This document shows positions 9,954 through 19,314 of a stretch of DNA of 64,000 nucleotides, piece by piece. The notes beneath the pieces are model-generated. The model worked only from the letters and a program-made list of their open reading frames with translations. It searched no databases and was not told the DNA's origin. Positions within the stretch are counted from its first letter, which is position 1. The number at the start of each line of letters is the position of its first letter. Source of the DNA: Synechococcus sp. KORDI-100 (lineage in GTDB: Bacteria; Cyanobacteriota; Cyanobacteriia; PCC-6307; Cyanobiaceae); NCBI RefSeq assembly GCF_000737535.1, contig NZ_CP006269.1, positions 2,418,001 through 2,482,000 of the forward strand, written 5' to 3'. Made by a program: the position numbers and the translations under genes.

Positions 9954-10359
9954 CCACATAGGACACAGCGGCCCTCGAGCCAACGGCGCCAGTGCGATCT
10001 GCTGAGAGCAGCGAGCTGTTGCTTCAGCGCTTGAGCCAAACGAATGGATTGGCAGAAGCACTGGCTGATCCTCCTTCAAAGAAATTCCAGACATCCACAA
10101 ACCAAAACGGGAGCACATGTCGTCGCATTGAGAAAGCACGACAACGTGGATTTCTCTACATCCCTCGATTGGAGCCTGTTTCAGACAGCATGATCTGTCA
10201 GAGAAAATCGCTGTCGCTTTTTCGAGAACACTGAAGTGAGAGCCTGCCTTACGTTGAGAAGCACGAGGACAGTCGAGCACCCAGGCACCAGGACCAGAAG
10301 CAACAGCTCAGTGAGAGATGGCTGAATCAAGCTAGTTTTGTGCTCCGCAGTTGTTTTTA
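9954..10359. other. No supported gene
   Basis: About 400 bases without a convincing coding frame or RNA structure. Confidence 0.4.
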
Positions 10360-10512
10360 ATGTCAGTTCCATTCGGGTTCATGCTGGGACAGCTGGAGAT
10401 CAGCAATCTCACAGCGGTGTTTCTCCTCATTGTCGCTTTGATGTTCATCGGTAGTTTCGCCGTGGTGTCATTACAGACCGGTGAGCTGATGAAGCCACCC
10501 AAAAACGACTGA
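10360..10512 (+). CDS. Single-pass small membrane protein, 50 aa
   Basis: ATG at 10360 to TGA at 10512. After MSVPFGFMLGQLEISN comes a strongly hydrophobic helix (about residues 17-38) and a short basic tail ending KPPKND. It converges on the membrane-protein gene at 10525, leaving 12 nt between stops. No homolog recognised. Confidence 0.5.
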   Translation: MSVPFGFMLGQLEISNLTAVFLLIVALMFIGSFAVVSLQTGELMKPPKND

Positions 10513-10524
10513 ATCACAGCTGTT

Positions 10525-10734
10525 CTATGGGAGCCATCGTTCGTTCTGACCGACGTCCTTGCAAAAAGACCAGAAGGCCTTGACCCATCGAGGTTTGGAG
10601 CGAAGGCTGGCAACACAAAAAACAGCGACTGAGATGATCCCTGCCACAACCGCCCAGGCTGGATCAACCCAGGCCCATAACAGGACGACAAGGACACTGA
10701 CAACGGCAATCCTGAGAATCTGAATGAGCTTCAT
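10525..10734 (-). CDS. Two-helix small membrane protein, 69 aa
   Basis: Starts MKLIQILRIAVVSVLVVLLW, with two close hydrophobic helices (about residues 4-22 and 27-43) followed by a basic tail containing SKPRWVKAFWSFCKDVG. Function unknown; the basic tail would face the cytoplasm by the positive-inside rule. Confidence 0.55.
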   Translation of the reverse strand: MKLIQILRIAVVSVLVVLLWAWVDPAWAVVAGIISVAVFCVASLRSKPRWVKAFWSFCKDVGQNERWLP

Positions 10735-11161
10735 ACGACCGTCCTAAAGGTCACTGCGGTGGGAACTCCCAAAGCGAAACATCATGCTGACAGCTTTGGG
10801 ACCATCCAAGTCCCCATTCCGAGAAGCAGAGATCCGAACATCGCGATGGGATTTCTACAGGTTCTCACAAATCTGCAGCTGCAAAAAGCCCCACAACTTG
10901 CTGAATAATTCAGGAAGGGCAGTGTTGCCAGGGGGAAGGCCGGCGAAAGATGTCATCAATCAACGTCAGGTTTTAGTCACAACCTAAACAGTAAGAGGTG
11001 GTGGAACAGGAGTCTCAAATCTTCGAAGTTGTTATGGCCGAAGACGCCAAGACAGTCGCCACGTTATGAACGTCGACGAAGTTGGAGCTCTTCTATTCAA
11101 GCTTTTACTCCCGTCGTGAATGTCACAACCAACAACTGGCAACACCCTATGTTGAACAAGA
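10735..11161. other. No supported gene
   Basis: About 430 bases; only a weak plus-strand frame (10784-10987), which I do not accept. Confidence 0.4.
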
Positions 11162-11599
11162 TTATTCGGCAACCTCCACCCAGGCGCAAGTCCCCCAGGA
11201 TTTCATCCTAGCTGGTAATTCTTGCACTGCGGTGTAATTCAGAGTTTTTAGATCGATTTGGATTGTGTCTTTAAAAGCATCGCTGGGATCATCCAGCGGA
11301 AAGGAATAATAAGAACCACGAAAGATATTGTTCGAAACACTGGTGCGTGTCTCCCAATGCCAACCAGTCGACTCCTCGACAACAGGCTTTGGGATGTATT
11401 GCTGTGTTGCATCATTATATCGATATTCCTGGCCAGATTTGATATCAAAAGTATAGATAATAGGTAAATCGATGAAAGAAGTGTCTTCAACCCAATCTTC
11501 ATAGCCTTCCATCGTGCATTTCAGCGAACGAAAATTGGATTGGCTGCAGCCTGTCGAAACAACAGCCATGAGGCTCAGCACTAGCAACCGTTTCATCAT
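11162..11599 (-). CDS. Small lipoprotein, hypothetical
   Basis: Start chosen at MMKRLLVLSLMAVVSTGC because it directly gives a lipoprotein signal with lipobox VSTGC; a start 24 nt upstream would place extra polar residues before it. The mature part (~125 residues) has aromatic-rich beta-like stretches (YTFDIKSGQEYRYN, WHWETRTSVSNN) and resembles other short lipoproteins of marine Synechococcus. It follows the gene at 11605 by 5 nt on the same strand, so they are probably co-transcribed. Confidence 0.65.
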   Translation of the reverse strand: MMKRLLVLSLMAVVSTGCSQSNFRSLKCTMEGYEDWVEDTSFIDLPIIYTFDIKSGQEYRYNDATQQYIPKPVVEESTGWHWETRTSVSNNIFRGSYYSFPLDDPSDAFKDTIQIDLKTLNYTAVQELPARMKSWGTCAWVEVAE

Positions 11600-11604
11600 T
11601 CTGG

Positions 11605-11922
11605 CTACCGGTCCACAACGCAAAGCCAGCGCCTTACTTTTCCTGAATCGCCTTGCGTAACCAACAACTCCCCGGACGTTAGATCAAAGCGATGGTGCAT
11701 CCTGACTGTCGTTGCTGGAAGCAGATAAGCCCACTGAACCAGATCCGTGGTGAAGGCGGCTGTTTCTGTCCACTCCCGGCCATTTCCACTTGGCTTGAAT
11801 GTCCATTTGACCATCGCCGTTGCCTCATCCAAGGTCACAAACAACGTTTGATCAGTATCTGCGGTGCTGCATTGCCAAGACAACGGAACAGCACTGACCG
11901 GCTTGACTGCCATCCAGGCCAC
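11605..11922 (-). CDS. Exported small hypothetical protein
   Basis: About 105 residues from a GTG start at 11922. The frame is open further upstream, and the residues there (LYWFLAISVAWMAVKP) complete a hydrophobic signal segment, so the true start may be a few codons earlier at a non-standard codon. The mature part looks beta-rich (TLFVTLDEATAMVKWTF, VRMHHRFDLTSGELLV), similar in style to the lipoprotein gene that follows 5 nt downstream. The pair may act together at the cell envelope. Confidence 0.5.
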   Translation of the reverse strand: MAWMAVKPVSAVPLSWQCSTADTDQTLFVTLDEATAMVKWTFKPSGNGREWTETAAFTTDLVQWAYLLPATTVRMHHRFDLTSGELLVTQGDSGKVRRWLCVVDR

Positions 11923-12319
11923 TGAAATTGCGAGAAACCAGTATAAAATTGAATGGCACCCTGCTTCATCTCAACGATCTGAGCCTAGCTGCTGTCGTTG
12001 AAGAACCGGTTGCTGACTGCAGCACCCGTCACATGCCATTTCACCGAAGTCGTGATGTGAGCCTGATCCGATCCAACGGTGGGCACTGATCAGACAGTGC
12101 AGATCAGCGAAGCCTGCATCAGCCTGGTCACGGCAACGAGCAGGACATCAGCTGATTGCCGCAATCCAGGCAGTCCGAACCTCTTGCTCGAACCGATCAA
12201 TCCCAACCGACAACCTCAACACGCCCCTCAGAACAATCGCGAAGTTTTTGATTGACACACCCGATGCAGAACAATCCTCGAGCAGTGGCTAAAGAGAACG
12301 CAGATATGCACCAACGAGA
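11923..12319. other. No supported gene; upstream region of TPR genes
   Basis: About 400 bases between divergent units, presumably holding the promoters of both. No clear binding site can be named. Confidence 0.4.
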
Positions 12320-13006
12320 ATGTCTCGCGTCGTCACCACCCTGGCTGCTGCCTTATCGCTGTGGGCGTCAGCCATTCCCCCAATATGGGTTGGATTGACT
12401 CCTGCGATTCTGATTGGAATCAATGTTCTTTCAGTCCGAGATGCCAATGCGCAAAGCGAAAGCGCTGTGGACTGGTTCGATTCAGGCCTTGAAAAAGCAA
12501 AACGTGGAGATCTTCAAGAAGCCATTGCTGATTGGACAAAGGCAATCGAGATGTATCCTCAATATGCTTATGCTTACTACAATCGTGGCCGTGCACGACG
12601 GGAATTGGGAGATTTACAAAAAGCAATCGCTGATTACACGAAAGCAGTAGAAATCAATCCGAATTATGCCTGGGCTTTTTATAACCGGGGCAACATCAGA
12701 GACGAATTAAAAGACTACCAAGGGGCAATTTCTGATTATACGAAAGCGGTAAAAATCGATCCGCAATTTTTTGAGGCCTATGGAAATCGCGGTTATTCGA
12801 AAGACAAACTGGGGGATTCAAATGGCGCGATAGCTGACTATACCAAAGCAATAAAAATCAATCCAAAGGATGAAATTTCTTACAGCAATCGTGGCCTGAC
12901 CAGAAAGTCTCAAGGCAATATGAAAGGCGCCTGCTCCGACTGGAGAAAAGCAGCAGCTTTAGGTAACAACACCAACGCTGCAACCTGGTTCAGGGAAGAA
13001 TGCTGA
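12320..13006 (+). CDS. Exported TPR protein, copy 1
   Basis: A 228-residue protein with a long hydrophobic N-terminus ending near RDANAQS (signal peptide or anchor). It then has five tetratricopeptide repeats with the usual pattern GD-Q-AIADYTKA(V/I)EINPNYA-A(F/Y)YNRG. It closes with GACSDWRKAAALG and a terminal Cys, a cap typical of this cyanobacterial TPR group. Likely a periplasmic or surface protein-interaction scaffold. Its paralog follows 62 nt later, counted from the first possible start. Confidence 0.85.
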   Translation: MSRVVTTLAAALSLWASAIPPIWVGLTPAILIGINVLSVRDANAQSESAVDWFDSGLEKAKRGDLQEAIADWTKAIEMYPQYAYAYYNRGRARRELGDLQKAIADYTKAVEINPNYAWAFYNRGNIRDELKDYQGAISDYTKAVKIDPQFFEAYGNRGYSKDKLGDSNGAIADYTKAIKINPKDEISYSNRGLTRKSQGNMKGACSDWRKAAALGNNTNAATWFREEC

Positions 13007-13136
13007 AGACAATCTCTTTCTGCTCAGAAATCTTGGACGCACTACACCTCTAAGCATCGATGTTTTTTTGCAGATGAAACATAGACAATGCGCCTCAGGG
13101 ATGGCTAAACAGGGAGTGGCAACGCAATCCTCAAAG

Positions 13137-13814
13137 ATGTCGCGATTCAATTCTGGGTTGGCCGCTGTCTTCTCCCTGATACTGCCTTTGGCCTCCCCGC
13201 GGCTGGCGGTCCTGATCCCTGGTGTTGCGATTGCTCTGGAAGCTGTATCAGGGCAAGCAGCGTATGCTCAAAACGCCGATGATTGGTTCCAATCAGGCGA
13301 AAAGAAATATAACAATGGCGACTATCGAGAAGCGATAGACGATTTCAGCAAGGCAATAGAACTCAATCCCAAATACGAAAACGCCTACCGCCTTCGTGGA
13401 TATTCGAGAGATAACTTGGATGATTACAAGGGTGCGATCGAAGACTTTACAGTCATCATTGAGCTGAATCCTCGTGATTCCGGTGCGTATGCATGGCGTG
13501 GGAGTGCAAAAATAGATTTAGAAAACTATCAAGGTGCAATCAAAGATTTAAGTCAAGCAATAGAGCTTAACCCAAGCTATGGCTTCGCTTATTTCAGTCG
13601 TGCCTATGCAAAAAAATACTTGAACGATCTCAGAGGAGCCATTTCGGATATGAGCATGGCAATAGAGCTTGAGCCTCAAGACCAATACAACTACAGCAGT
13701 CGCGGTCTACTTAAAGAAGAGATCGGCGATCTTGAAGGTGCCTGTTCCGATTGGAGAAAAGCATCGGAACTTGGGCACGAATCGTCTGCTACATGGGTGA
13801 AAAACCAGTGCTGA
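13137..13814 (+). CDS. Exported TPR protein, copy 2
   Basis: From ATG 13137 (MSRFNSGLAAVFSLILPLAS), about 225 residues. It has a signal segment ending AAYAQNA, five TPRs (for example NNGDYREAIDDFSKAIELNP), and the same GACSDWRKASELG cap with terminal Cys as the upstream gene. The two genes are tandem paralogs with clearly diverged DNA. Upstream in-frame ATGs exist but would put polar residues before the signal. Confidence 0.8.
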   Translation: MSRFNSGLAAVFSLILPLASPRLAVLIPGVAIALEAVSGQAAYAQNADDWFQSGEKKYNNGDYREAIDDFSKAIELNPKYENAYRLRGYSRDNLDDYKGAIEDFTVIIELNPRDSGAYAWRGSAKIDLENYQGAIKDLSQAIELNPSYGFAYFSRAYAKKYLNDLRGAISDMSMAIELEPQDQYNYSSRGLLKEEIGDLEGACSDWRKASELGHESSATWVKNQC

Positions 13815-14500
13815 ATACAAACACCACCTCCATAGGCATCCAAAGATGAACATTCCATCCGCCTCATGAGATGGCATTGACGATCGGCTCAATCGCTCAT
13901 CGGGAAAGATTGAATAGGGTTACAGTCATTGCACCCCTCGCCATAGAGAACCGTTCAGCCTTTTAACACGCAAAGCGACTGGGTCAGAAAAATTGGATTC
14001 TGCAACGTCGGTTTTTGGGCAATTAGACGAGCTTTCCATCTAGAAACTATTGAAATAGAACCATCAAATAGTTTAAACATCTCGCCAAATATCGATTGTA
14101 TGATCTGTTAGCCATTGAGGGGTTTTTGTTTCCTGAAAAGAACAGACAATCGCTTCAGAAACAAGCGTTTCTAGATTCGCGCTGCATTGCTCGACAGGAG
14201 AACGATTCTCTTATGCACCCTGATGTTGGCTCAATGGCAGGGTTCAAGACTTGATTGTGCCGACGGTGAGCGAACATCCAATGCAATGGACTGACCCGAG
14301 TCTCACTGACGACTGGGAGACAAGCTGTTGGCTGGGCATTTGGGATGAGCCTCCAGTCCATTCGAATGATTGGAGAAGCTGAAAGACGCCCCAAATAGAT
14401 GAATTCAGGCGATTCTCATCAAAATCTCTGAGAGTATGAGTGTTTGTTTGGGTTTTAAAAGGCGATAGTCAGACACAAGTCTCAAATTTTTATTCCAAAG
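13815..14500. other. No supported gene
   Basis: About 690 bases of non-coding or decayed sequence after the TPR genes. Confidence 0.4.
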
Positions 14501-14671
14501 ATGATTGCCTTCCCTAATCAGTGGCATGCCTCCAAGATCAAGAAATTTCTTGTCGATATAGGTAACGCCCAGTGGGTTGATTCCGGCTTCGACAACAATC
14601 AAGATGTCTTCGAACTTTACGAACACCTCATCAATCGAACAAAAGACAATGATAGAAAACCAGATTCATAG
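14501..14671 (+). CDS. Small hypothetical protein, 56 aa
   Basis: ATG 14501 to TAG 14671. The reading MIAFPNQWHASKIKKFLVDI then WVDSGFDNNQDVFELYEHL has balanced, protein-like composition, unlike the opposite-strand frame at the same place. No domain recognised. It may be a remnant of a longer gene. Confidence 0.35.
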   Translation: MIAFPNQWHASKIKKFLVDIGNAQWVDSGFDNNQDVFELYEHLINRTKDNDRKPDS

Positions 14672-14680
14672 GTCTGTAAG

Positions 14681-14896
14681 TCACTCATCACGTGATGGGC
14701 ATTTCTTGACTATGTCCTGTGATAGAACTGAATCAACTGCAGCCTTTTTTGCCGCGCCTTTGTCAGGATTATGACTGGCCTGCATATCGTCGTTCTTTAC
14801 TGATTTAGTGATGAGTGAAAGGCTTAAACAGATCATCTTGGCCAATGTGATGATCAACGTCCTAGCTGTAAACACGATGAAGACGATCCCAATCAT
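14681..14896 (-). CDS. Small membrane protein, hypothetical
   Basis: A 71-residue frame with one hydrophobic N-terminal helix (MIGIVFIVFTARTLIITLAK) and a polar, lysine-rich tail. AGAAG stands just before the ATG as a possible ribosome site. No family recognised. Confidence 0.35.
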   Translation of the reverse strand: MIGIVFIVFTARTLIITLAKMICLSLSLITKSVKNDDMQASHNPDKGAAKKAAVDSVLSQDIVKKCPSRDE

Positions 14897-15361
14897 CTTC
14901 TGAAGAAATCTTTATGCATGTTGAGAGTTTGAAGACTCTCAAGAATCTTTTGTATCTGAACATCCACTTTTTATATGGGATGCTTTCAGAAGCCCATCAG
15001 CTCGCGTGCAGCCCTACAACCGCATCAGCCTTTCTCCATGCATGCGTCATAACACCCATAAGGTCGATATGTGGGATTGGTTGTGAAGCTGGTTCTGGCG
15101 AGTCGCCAACACGCTGGATCGGTATCACCAGCAATCATCGCGGATAAGAGGTTTCAACGACCACCGTTGATCAGAGCACAGCTTGGGCTGGTAATCAATT
15201 GATGGGCACAGCTGCGGGTGTCGTCCATCGGATTCAGCACTGCGCTGAGCCGCATGTCATTTTGCATTGCTTCAAGGACCAGCAGGCTGCCGTAGAAGAC
15301 GACCTGGAATGTCCAAGGATCGAAGCCGGAAAGTGTGAAGGTCATGAGTCGAAGCTCCCTT
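14897..15361. other. No supported gene
   Basis: About 460 bases; nothing convincing. Confidence 0.4.
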
Positions 15362-15505
15362 GAATATCCACACCATCTCCCGAATCTCTGGACCACTCGA
15401 TGACCGGCGTCAGACCTGCCTGTGATTTTACTAACTGAGTGTAGAAACGCTGCAGTGACTGCTGTTGAGAGGTTCAGGCCCAGGTGCCAACCAGCAAGCC
15501 GATGG
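15362..15505 (-). pseudogene. Gene-tail remnant, copy A of a dispersed decayed family
   Basis: On the minus strand this segment is homologous to 18137-18260. It reads AGWHLGLNL where copy B has ARHLGVSL, and further on GLTPVIEWSRDSGDGV where copy B has GLTQVIKWTCDSGDGV. Only the end of the gene and its downstream flank remain; no intact frame joins them. Confidence 0.4.
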
Positions 15506-16391
15506 AATTCGATGCAGTCAGGACAGAAATCAATGGGCCCATCAACGGATTGCGCTTGTCCTACGGGTTGCGAAGCCCAGCAACCAAGCAATGGCTAGTG
15601 GGCACCGAAATCAAGACGTGCTGGGGATGCTCTGAATCTCCCATGCGTAAGCCCTCTCACAGCGCCCCGGGGAGCCAGTCCTATCCCAGCATGAGCTTCT
15701 TGAAACCTGATCAAGCAAGTCAGCACCTTCTTTGCGGTCAGCGACTCGCGAGAAGGGAGCTACAGGAATCGCGAGAAGAACAATGTTCGTCCCGAGCGAT
15801 GCGATTACTGCATAACTACGTTCGCTGCCTTGCGGAAATCTTTGGCAAACCCACCAGATTTCTACTGATTGTTTGTCGCAAAATAATGTTTCCCGCGATC
15901 GCTCACGCAGTAGACAGGAATTCTGCCAACCGTCGGGTCGCTCTCCCGAAGCCGTCGCGTGTGGAAGAACTCCCCATATCCGCGTAAGACAAATATGGGT
16001 CGAAGCAAAGCGATCCGCAACGGATCATTTGGTCATTTGATGAATCCCGAAAATCTCTCGTAACGACTTATGACTTTGGTAGAAAGCACACTGGCAGCAT
16101 GGACGCTGGCCACCAGATCGCAGTTCACAACTAACTTCTGGGGCGCTCAAAACAAAGGCGACATCTCACCGGGCCGAACTACACCAGCAGCGAACACAGG
16201 TCCCCTTACTCAGTCTTTCTTGCTTTTCCCAGAGGACGCTGGTCGTTGCAATGGACAAGCCAAAGCGTGAAACGGCTTGTGCTTTCCGTCAAAAATGAGA
16301 CAACCGATTGGTTGAGCGTTTGCGGTGTGAATCCGCATGAGATGACCACCAATTGATCTGGTCTAACCAGGCTGGTTTGCTCGTTGGCGTG
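15506..16391. other. No supported gene
   Basis: Nearly 900 bases with competing weak frames. A plus-strand frame (15484-15987) is the longest but has no recognisable content. Confidence 0.4.
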
Positions 16392-16622
16392 TCAATTGCA
16401 GCCAATTCGTGAACCGGCCAGCCGAATCCGTGCTCTGTCGACACAGGCGCCGCTGATGTGATCTTGGTCAAAGGGTTCATGACCCAGTGCAGCCGCACCG
16501 GCAGCAGGAGACCCTTGATCAGCCAAGCCGATGAGAAGCACTGTCCCGAGGGTTGCTAGCGACGTCATCACCAGTCGTCGCGCCAGATGCATGGCAGTGG
16601 GTGGTCTTGCGCGCGAATACAT
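16392..16622 (-). CDS. Possible small exported or membrane protein
   Basis: About 76 residues from MYSRARPPTAMHLARR. A GAGGAG stretch lies just before the ATG, and one hydrophobic segment (LVMTSLATLGTVLLIGLA) could be a signal or anchor. The frame overlaps other weak frames on the opposite strand. Low confidence. Confidence 0.3.
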   Translation of the reverse strand: MYSRARPPTAMHLARRLVMTSLATLGTVLLIGLADQGSPAAGAAALGHEPFDQDHISGACVDRARIRLAGSRIGCN

Positions 16623-17147
16623 CCACTCCTCGTCGTCTCGCCTGTGTGTCATGGCTGTGCCTCAGTTGGTGCGGGTGAACGTGGAAGCCGGCGGCTCGTC
16701 CGCATTTTCGACAAACATCTCCCATTGCATGGTGCGTGAGGTGTCCTTCACAGCGGGGACTAGGGAAGACGAAATCGTCCGCATCACCGCGGCCAAGCTC
16801 ATGAAATAGGTCGAGCGTTGCTGCCGATACGCGGACAGTGCGTCGCCTCGATCCTTTGCCGAAGCGGTGAATCTGGCCTCTGTCATCAAGAGCCTCGATG
16901 TCTTTCTACTCAATGCTTTTCAACGGACAACGGCAATCTCAGAGACTCTGCAACCCAAGAGATATGCGCCGCCGATCAGGACAATGAAAACCCCGCCATC
17001 GCAAACGGGGTTATTGGTTTGACTTGGTCTGCAGGAGGTTACATCAGGAACCACAGATCCTGCCCTGCCTTTCCCAACGATGGGTCTTGTATGGCTTTCA
17101 ATTGAGAGGAGATCTTTTTCTCAATGATCAGGCTCCCCGGTAGTTGG
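16623..17147. other. No supported gene; contains a terminator-like hairpin
   Basis: Frames on both strands cover 16531-16913, and I cannot decide between them. A hairpin lies at 16988-17012. Confidence 0.35.
16985..17014 (-). terminator. Rho-independent-type terminator for the 17148 gene
   Basis: Read on the minus strand: CCCCGTTTGCGATGGCGGGG followed by TTTTC. It stands about 130 nt beyond the stop of the minus-strand gene at 17148. The loop sequence resembles the other CCCGCCATTGC terminators in this window. Confidence 0.55.
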
Positions 17148-18101
17148 TTAGATATTTTCAGAGTCTCCAGTGCTCGTACCACCATGGCTGGAAAAAATTT
17201 TGTCGATAAACTGCCCAGTGGCAATTATTGCACCACTATCTTCAATGAATTTTCCAGTACTTCGCCCAAAGTATGATCCTGAAAGAAATGCTGTAGGATC
17301 TTCAACAAAAACAATTCCGTAGTTATTGTCATCATCCTCGCTTGGGTTGATGCGCGGATTAAGGCCTTGAAGAATCTTTCTCTTCAGAAGATGGTCACCA
17401 CTCAAAAGCAAATCGTCACGGCCTCCGCCGCCTGTAATGTCATCGGGGTTTTCATGATATAAACCGGTTGTATCACCAAACCAGTCAACGATATCAGTCA
17501 GCCAATTATCTTCACCTTTGATGGCCCCGCCAATTGCTTCGATGATTGGATCGATGAACCAAGGGGTGGCTGCCTGCACCATATCTACAGTGAGATCCAC
17601 CATAGCGTCAGTATCACCGTTCAAAGCTTTTTGTGCATTTTCATAGGTTTCTCTGACCGTATTAACGCCGTTAAAAGTGCTGAAGATTTCTTCGGCCGCG
17701 TTCGATCTAGAGCCAGATTGACCTTGACGAGCTTTTTCTTCTAATCCATTATCGACATTCACTTCAAACATAGATTCCAGTGTTTTCTGAGATCTGCTTC
17801 CCCCAGTTTTTGGCATAAGATTATTCATTCGCCGGCTGTCGCGTGTTAAGCCAAAAGAGCCTGCAAGTTCTCTCGCGGAATCAAGCATGTCTTTGCCTTC
17901 ACTGATTCCCTGTAGCAAGCTCTTATCAAGTAGAGCGATGTGTTCAACCTCAGTTGTGTCAACATTCCGTAGTAGATCTACATTCATATCCATTTGTTTG
18001 TCTTCAGAGTCAACGGCATCGGCAGTTTGAAGAATTTGAGTTTCTTTCTTGGACAGAGAATTAATGCGATTAGTCCAATCGCGTGTTGTACGGGTTTTCA
18101 T
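17148..18101 (-). CDS. Large hypothetical protein, ~317 aa
   Basis: Start taken at MKTRTTRDWTNRINSLSKKE. The protein is acidic, with a helical N-terminal half, an internal amphipathic or hydrophobic stretch (AMVDLTVDMVQAATPWFIDPI about residues 180-200), and a Gly/Asp-rich region (DDITGGGGRDDLLLSGDH) that recalls a single RTX-like turn. There is no signal peptide. The Gly/Asp turn suggests kinship with secreted Ca-binding proteins, but one turn is not enough to assign it. It stands alone in a decayed region; function unknown. Confidence 0.55.
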   Translation of the reverse strand: MKTRTTRDWTNRINSLSKKETQILQTADAVDSEDKQMDMNVDLLRNVDTTEVEHIALLDKSLLQGISEGKDMLDSARELAGSFGLTRDSRRMNNLMPKTGGSRSQKTLESMFEVNVDNGLEEKARQGQSGSRSNAAEEIFSTFNGVNTVRETYENAQKALNGDTDAMVDLTVDMVQAATPWFIDPIIEAIGGAIKGEDNWLTDIVDWFGDTTGLYHENPDDITGGGGRDDLLLSGDHLLKRKILQGLNPRINPSEDDDNNYGIVFVEDPTAFLSGSYFGRSTGKFIEDSGAIIATGQFIDKIFSSHGGTSTGDSENI

Positions 18102-18240
18102 TTTTGATGTGGATGAAGGCGAGGGTATCCCCCTCCGATGCACACACCATCTCCGGAATCACAGGTCCACTTGATGACCTGCGTCAGCCCTGGCTGTGAG
18201 GTTGGTCACAACAGATAAGAAGCACTGCAAAGTCAAGGGT

Positions 18241-18459
18241 TCAGAGGCTCACCCCCAGGTGCCGAGCAATCAGCCTCTCCTTCTCGTCTTCAGTCAGAAA
18301 TGGGGCACGCCAGTTAACAAGCCATTCTTCCACTGCTGGCTTTCCAAGGTCCTGCACCCCGCCACATAGCCATCGCTTGAGGCTGTCAGGGTCATTGACT
18401 ATGAGTGCTGAGACGAGTTAATTCAGCAGGAACAGCGCGATCCGGGTTTCGAGGGGCAT
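18241..18459 (-). pseudogene. Decayed small gene with in-frame stop, copy B
   Basis: From ATG 18459 the frame reads MPLETRIALFLLN, then TAA (18418-18420), then continues open: NDPDSLKRWLCGGVQDLGKP, then EDEKERLIARHLGVSL and TGA at 18241. The protein-like character on both sides of the TAA points to a 73-codon gene broken by one nonsense change. Related fragments lie at 15362-15505 (its 3' part and flank) and 19811-19857 (its 5' part). Confidence 0.5.
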
Positions 18460-18556
18460 GGTTCAGACGCGACTGCCATGAGTATTACCCATTCTTGTGG
18501 TTGACGTAATTTTCCTTCTGTCCAAATAATGCCCTGTTCGTTGTACTGAATGAGCA

Positions 18557-18874
18557 ATGAGAGCATTCCTCCTTTCACTACTCCTTTCACCCTTGACGCC
18601 TGCGAATGCAGAGCAACCAGAGATCAAGTGCCCGGGAAACAACACCATAGAGATGCGATGGTGCGCCTCGGAGAGTTTGCAAGAGTCCAAGGCAGCGCTA
18701 GAGAAGAAACTCTCACCAGAGATGCTTGAGAGGTGGGAAGCAGCAACGAAAGAAGTCTGTGCTGCGGCTTATATCCCGTACCAACAAGGAACCATCTATC
18801 CCCAACTGGTCGTTGGGTGTGGTGACCGACTCAATCGAGTGCTGCTGGAGGAACTAAGAGGGTTGGGCTCCTGA
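18557..18874 (+). CDS. Exported LprI/DUF1311-like protein
   Basis: A 105-residue protein with a clear signal peptide (MRAFLLSLLLSPLTPANA). The mature part carries IKCPGNNTIEMRWCASESL, then a helix with KAALEKKL, and later cysteines near VCAAAY and VVGCGD. This fits the lysozyme-inhibitor LprI N-terminal domain pattern (Cys...Thr..Met..Cys-Ala). Members are periplasmic; some bind lysozyme, but most are of unknown role. Confidence 0.65.
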   Translation: MRAFLLSLLLSPLTPANAEQPEIKCPGNNTIEMRWCASESLQESKAALEKKLSPEMLERWEAATKEVCAAAYIPYQQGTIYPQLVVGCGDRLNRVLLEELRGLGS

Positions 18875-18913
18875 GAGGAGGAGTGAAAGACGGCCAAATG
18901 AGATATGGACGTT

Positions 18914-19314
18914 TCACACTAAATCGAAATTGGTCAACCTTACCCAATCAATCTGGATAGTCTCGTTTTCATCGCGCTGCGCAAGATGAACAATTTTCTT
19001 TTCATATTCTTTGGTGAGCTTTGGTGCTTCCCATTTGTCTTTCGGTTTGTTATGCCTGTACAGATCTTCAGCTCCTTCAAATATTCCTTCTGTCGTCAAC
19101 CAGCCTTGAGATTATGCTTTGCAGTATTGCTCAAATTCGAACCGAATCCCCAACTTAATGAATTCATACCGATAATTCGCATGGCACAGTTTCTGTTCGA
19201 CCAACAATATTCATGATGTTCCTCCTCATTCACCAGTACTTCTACAGGTTCTGCTGAAACCATGACCTGAGCTACTGAAAGGATTAGTGCACCGAGTACG
19301 AAGGGGAGTTTCAT
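18914..19314 (-). pseudogene. Exported protein broken by frameshift and nonsense
   Basis: Starts MKLPFVLGALILSVAQVMVS with a good signal peptide. After NEEEHHEYCW the coding signal moves to another frame: LLVEQKLCHANYRYEFIKL, then RFEFEQYCKA, an in-frame TAA, then SQGWLTTEGIFEGAEDLYRH to the end at 18914. The original frame runs on only to 19096. A frameshift near 19220 plus a stop near 19114 explain this better than two overlapping genes. An error in the sequence is a less likely alternative, since two events are needed. Confidence 0.45.

Noticed and set aside
15484-15987. A 167-codon plus-strand frame
   Set aside because: Low protein-like character, overlaps the copy A repeat on the other strand, no recognisable motif.
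16531-16913. Overlapping plus- and minus-strand frames that both look partly protein-like
   Set aside because: I could not decide which strand, if any, is coding, so neither is called.
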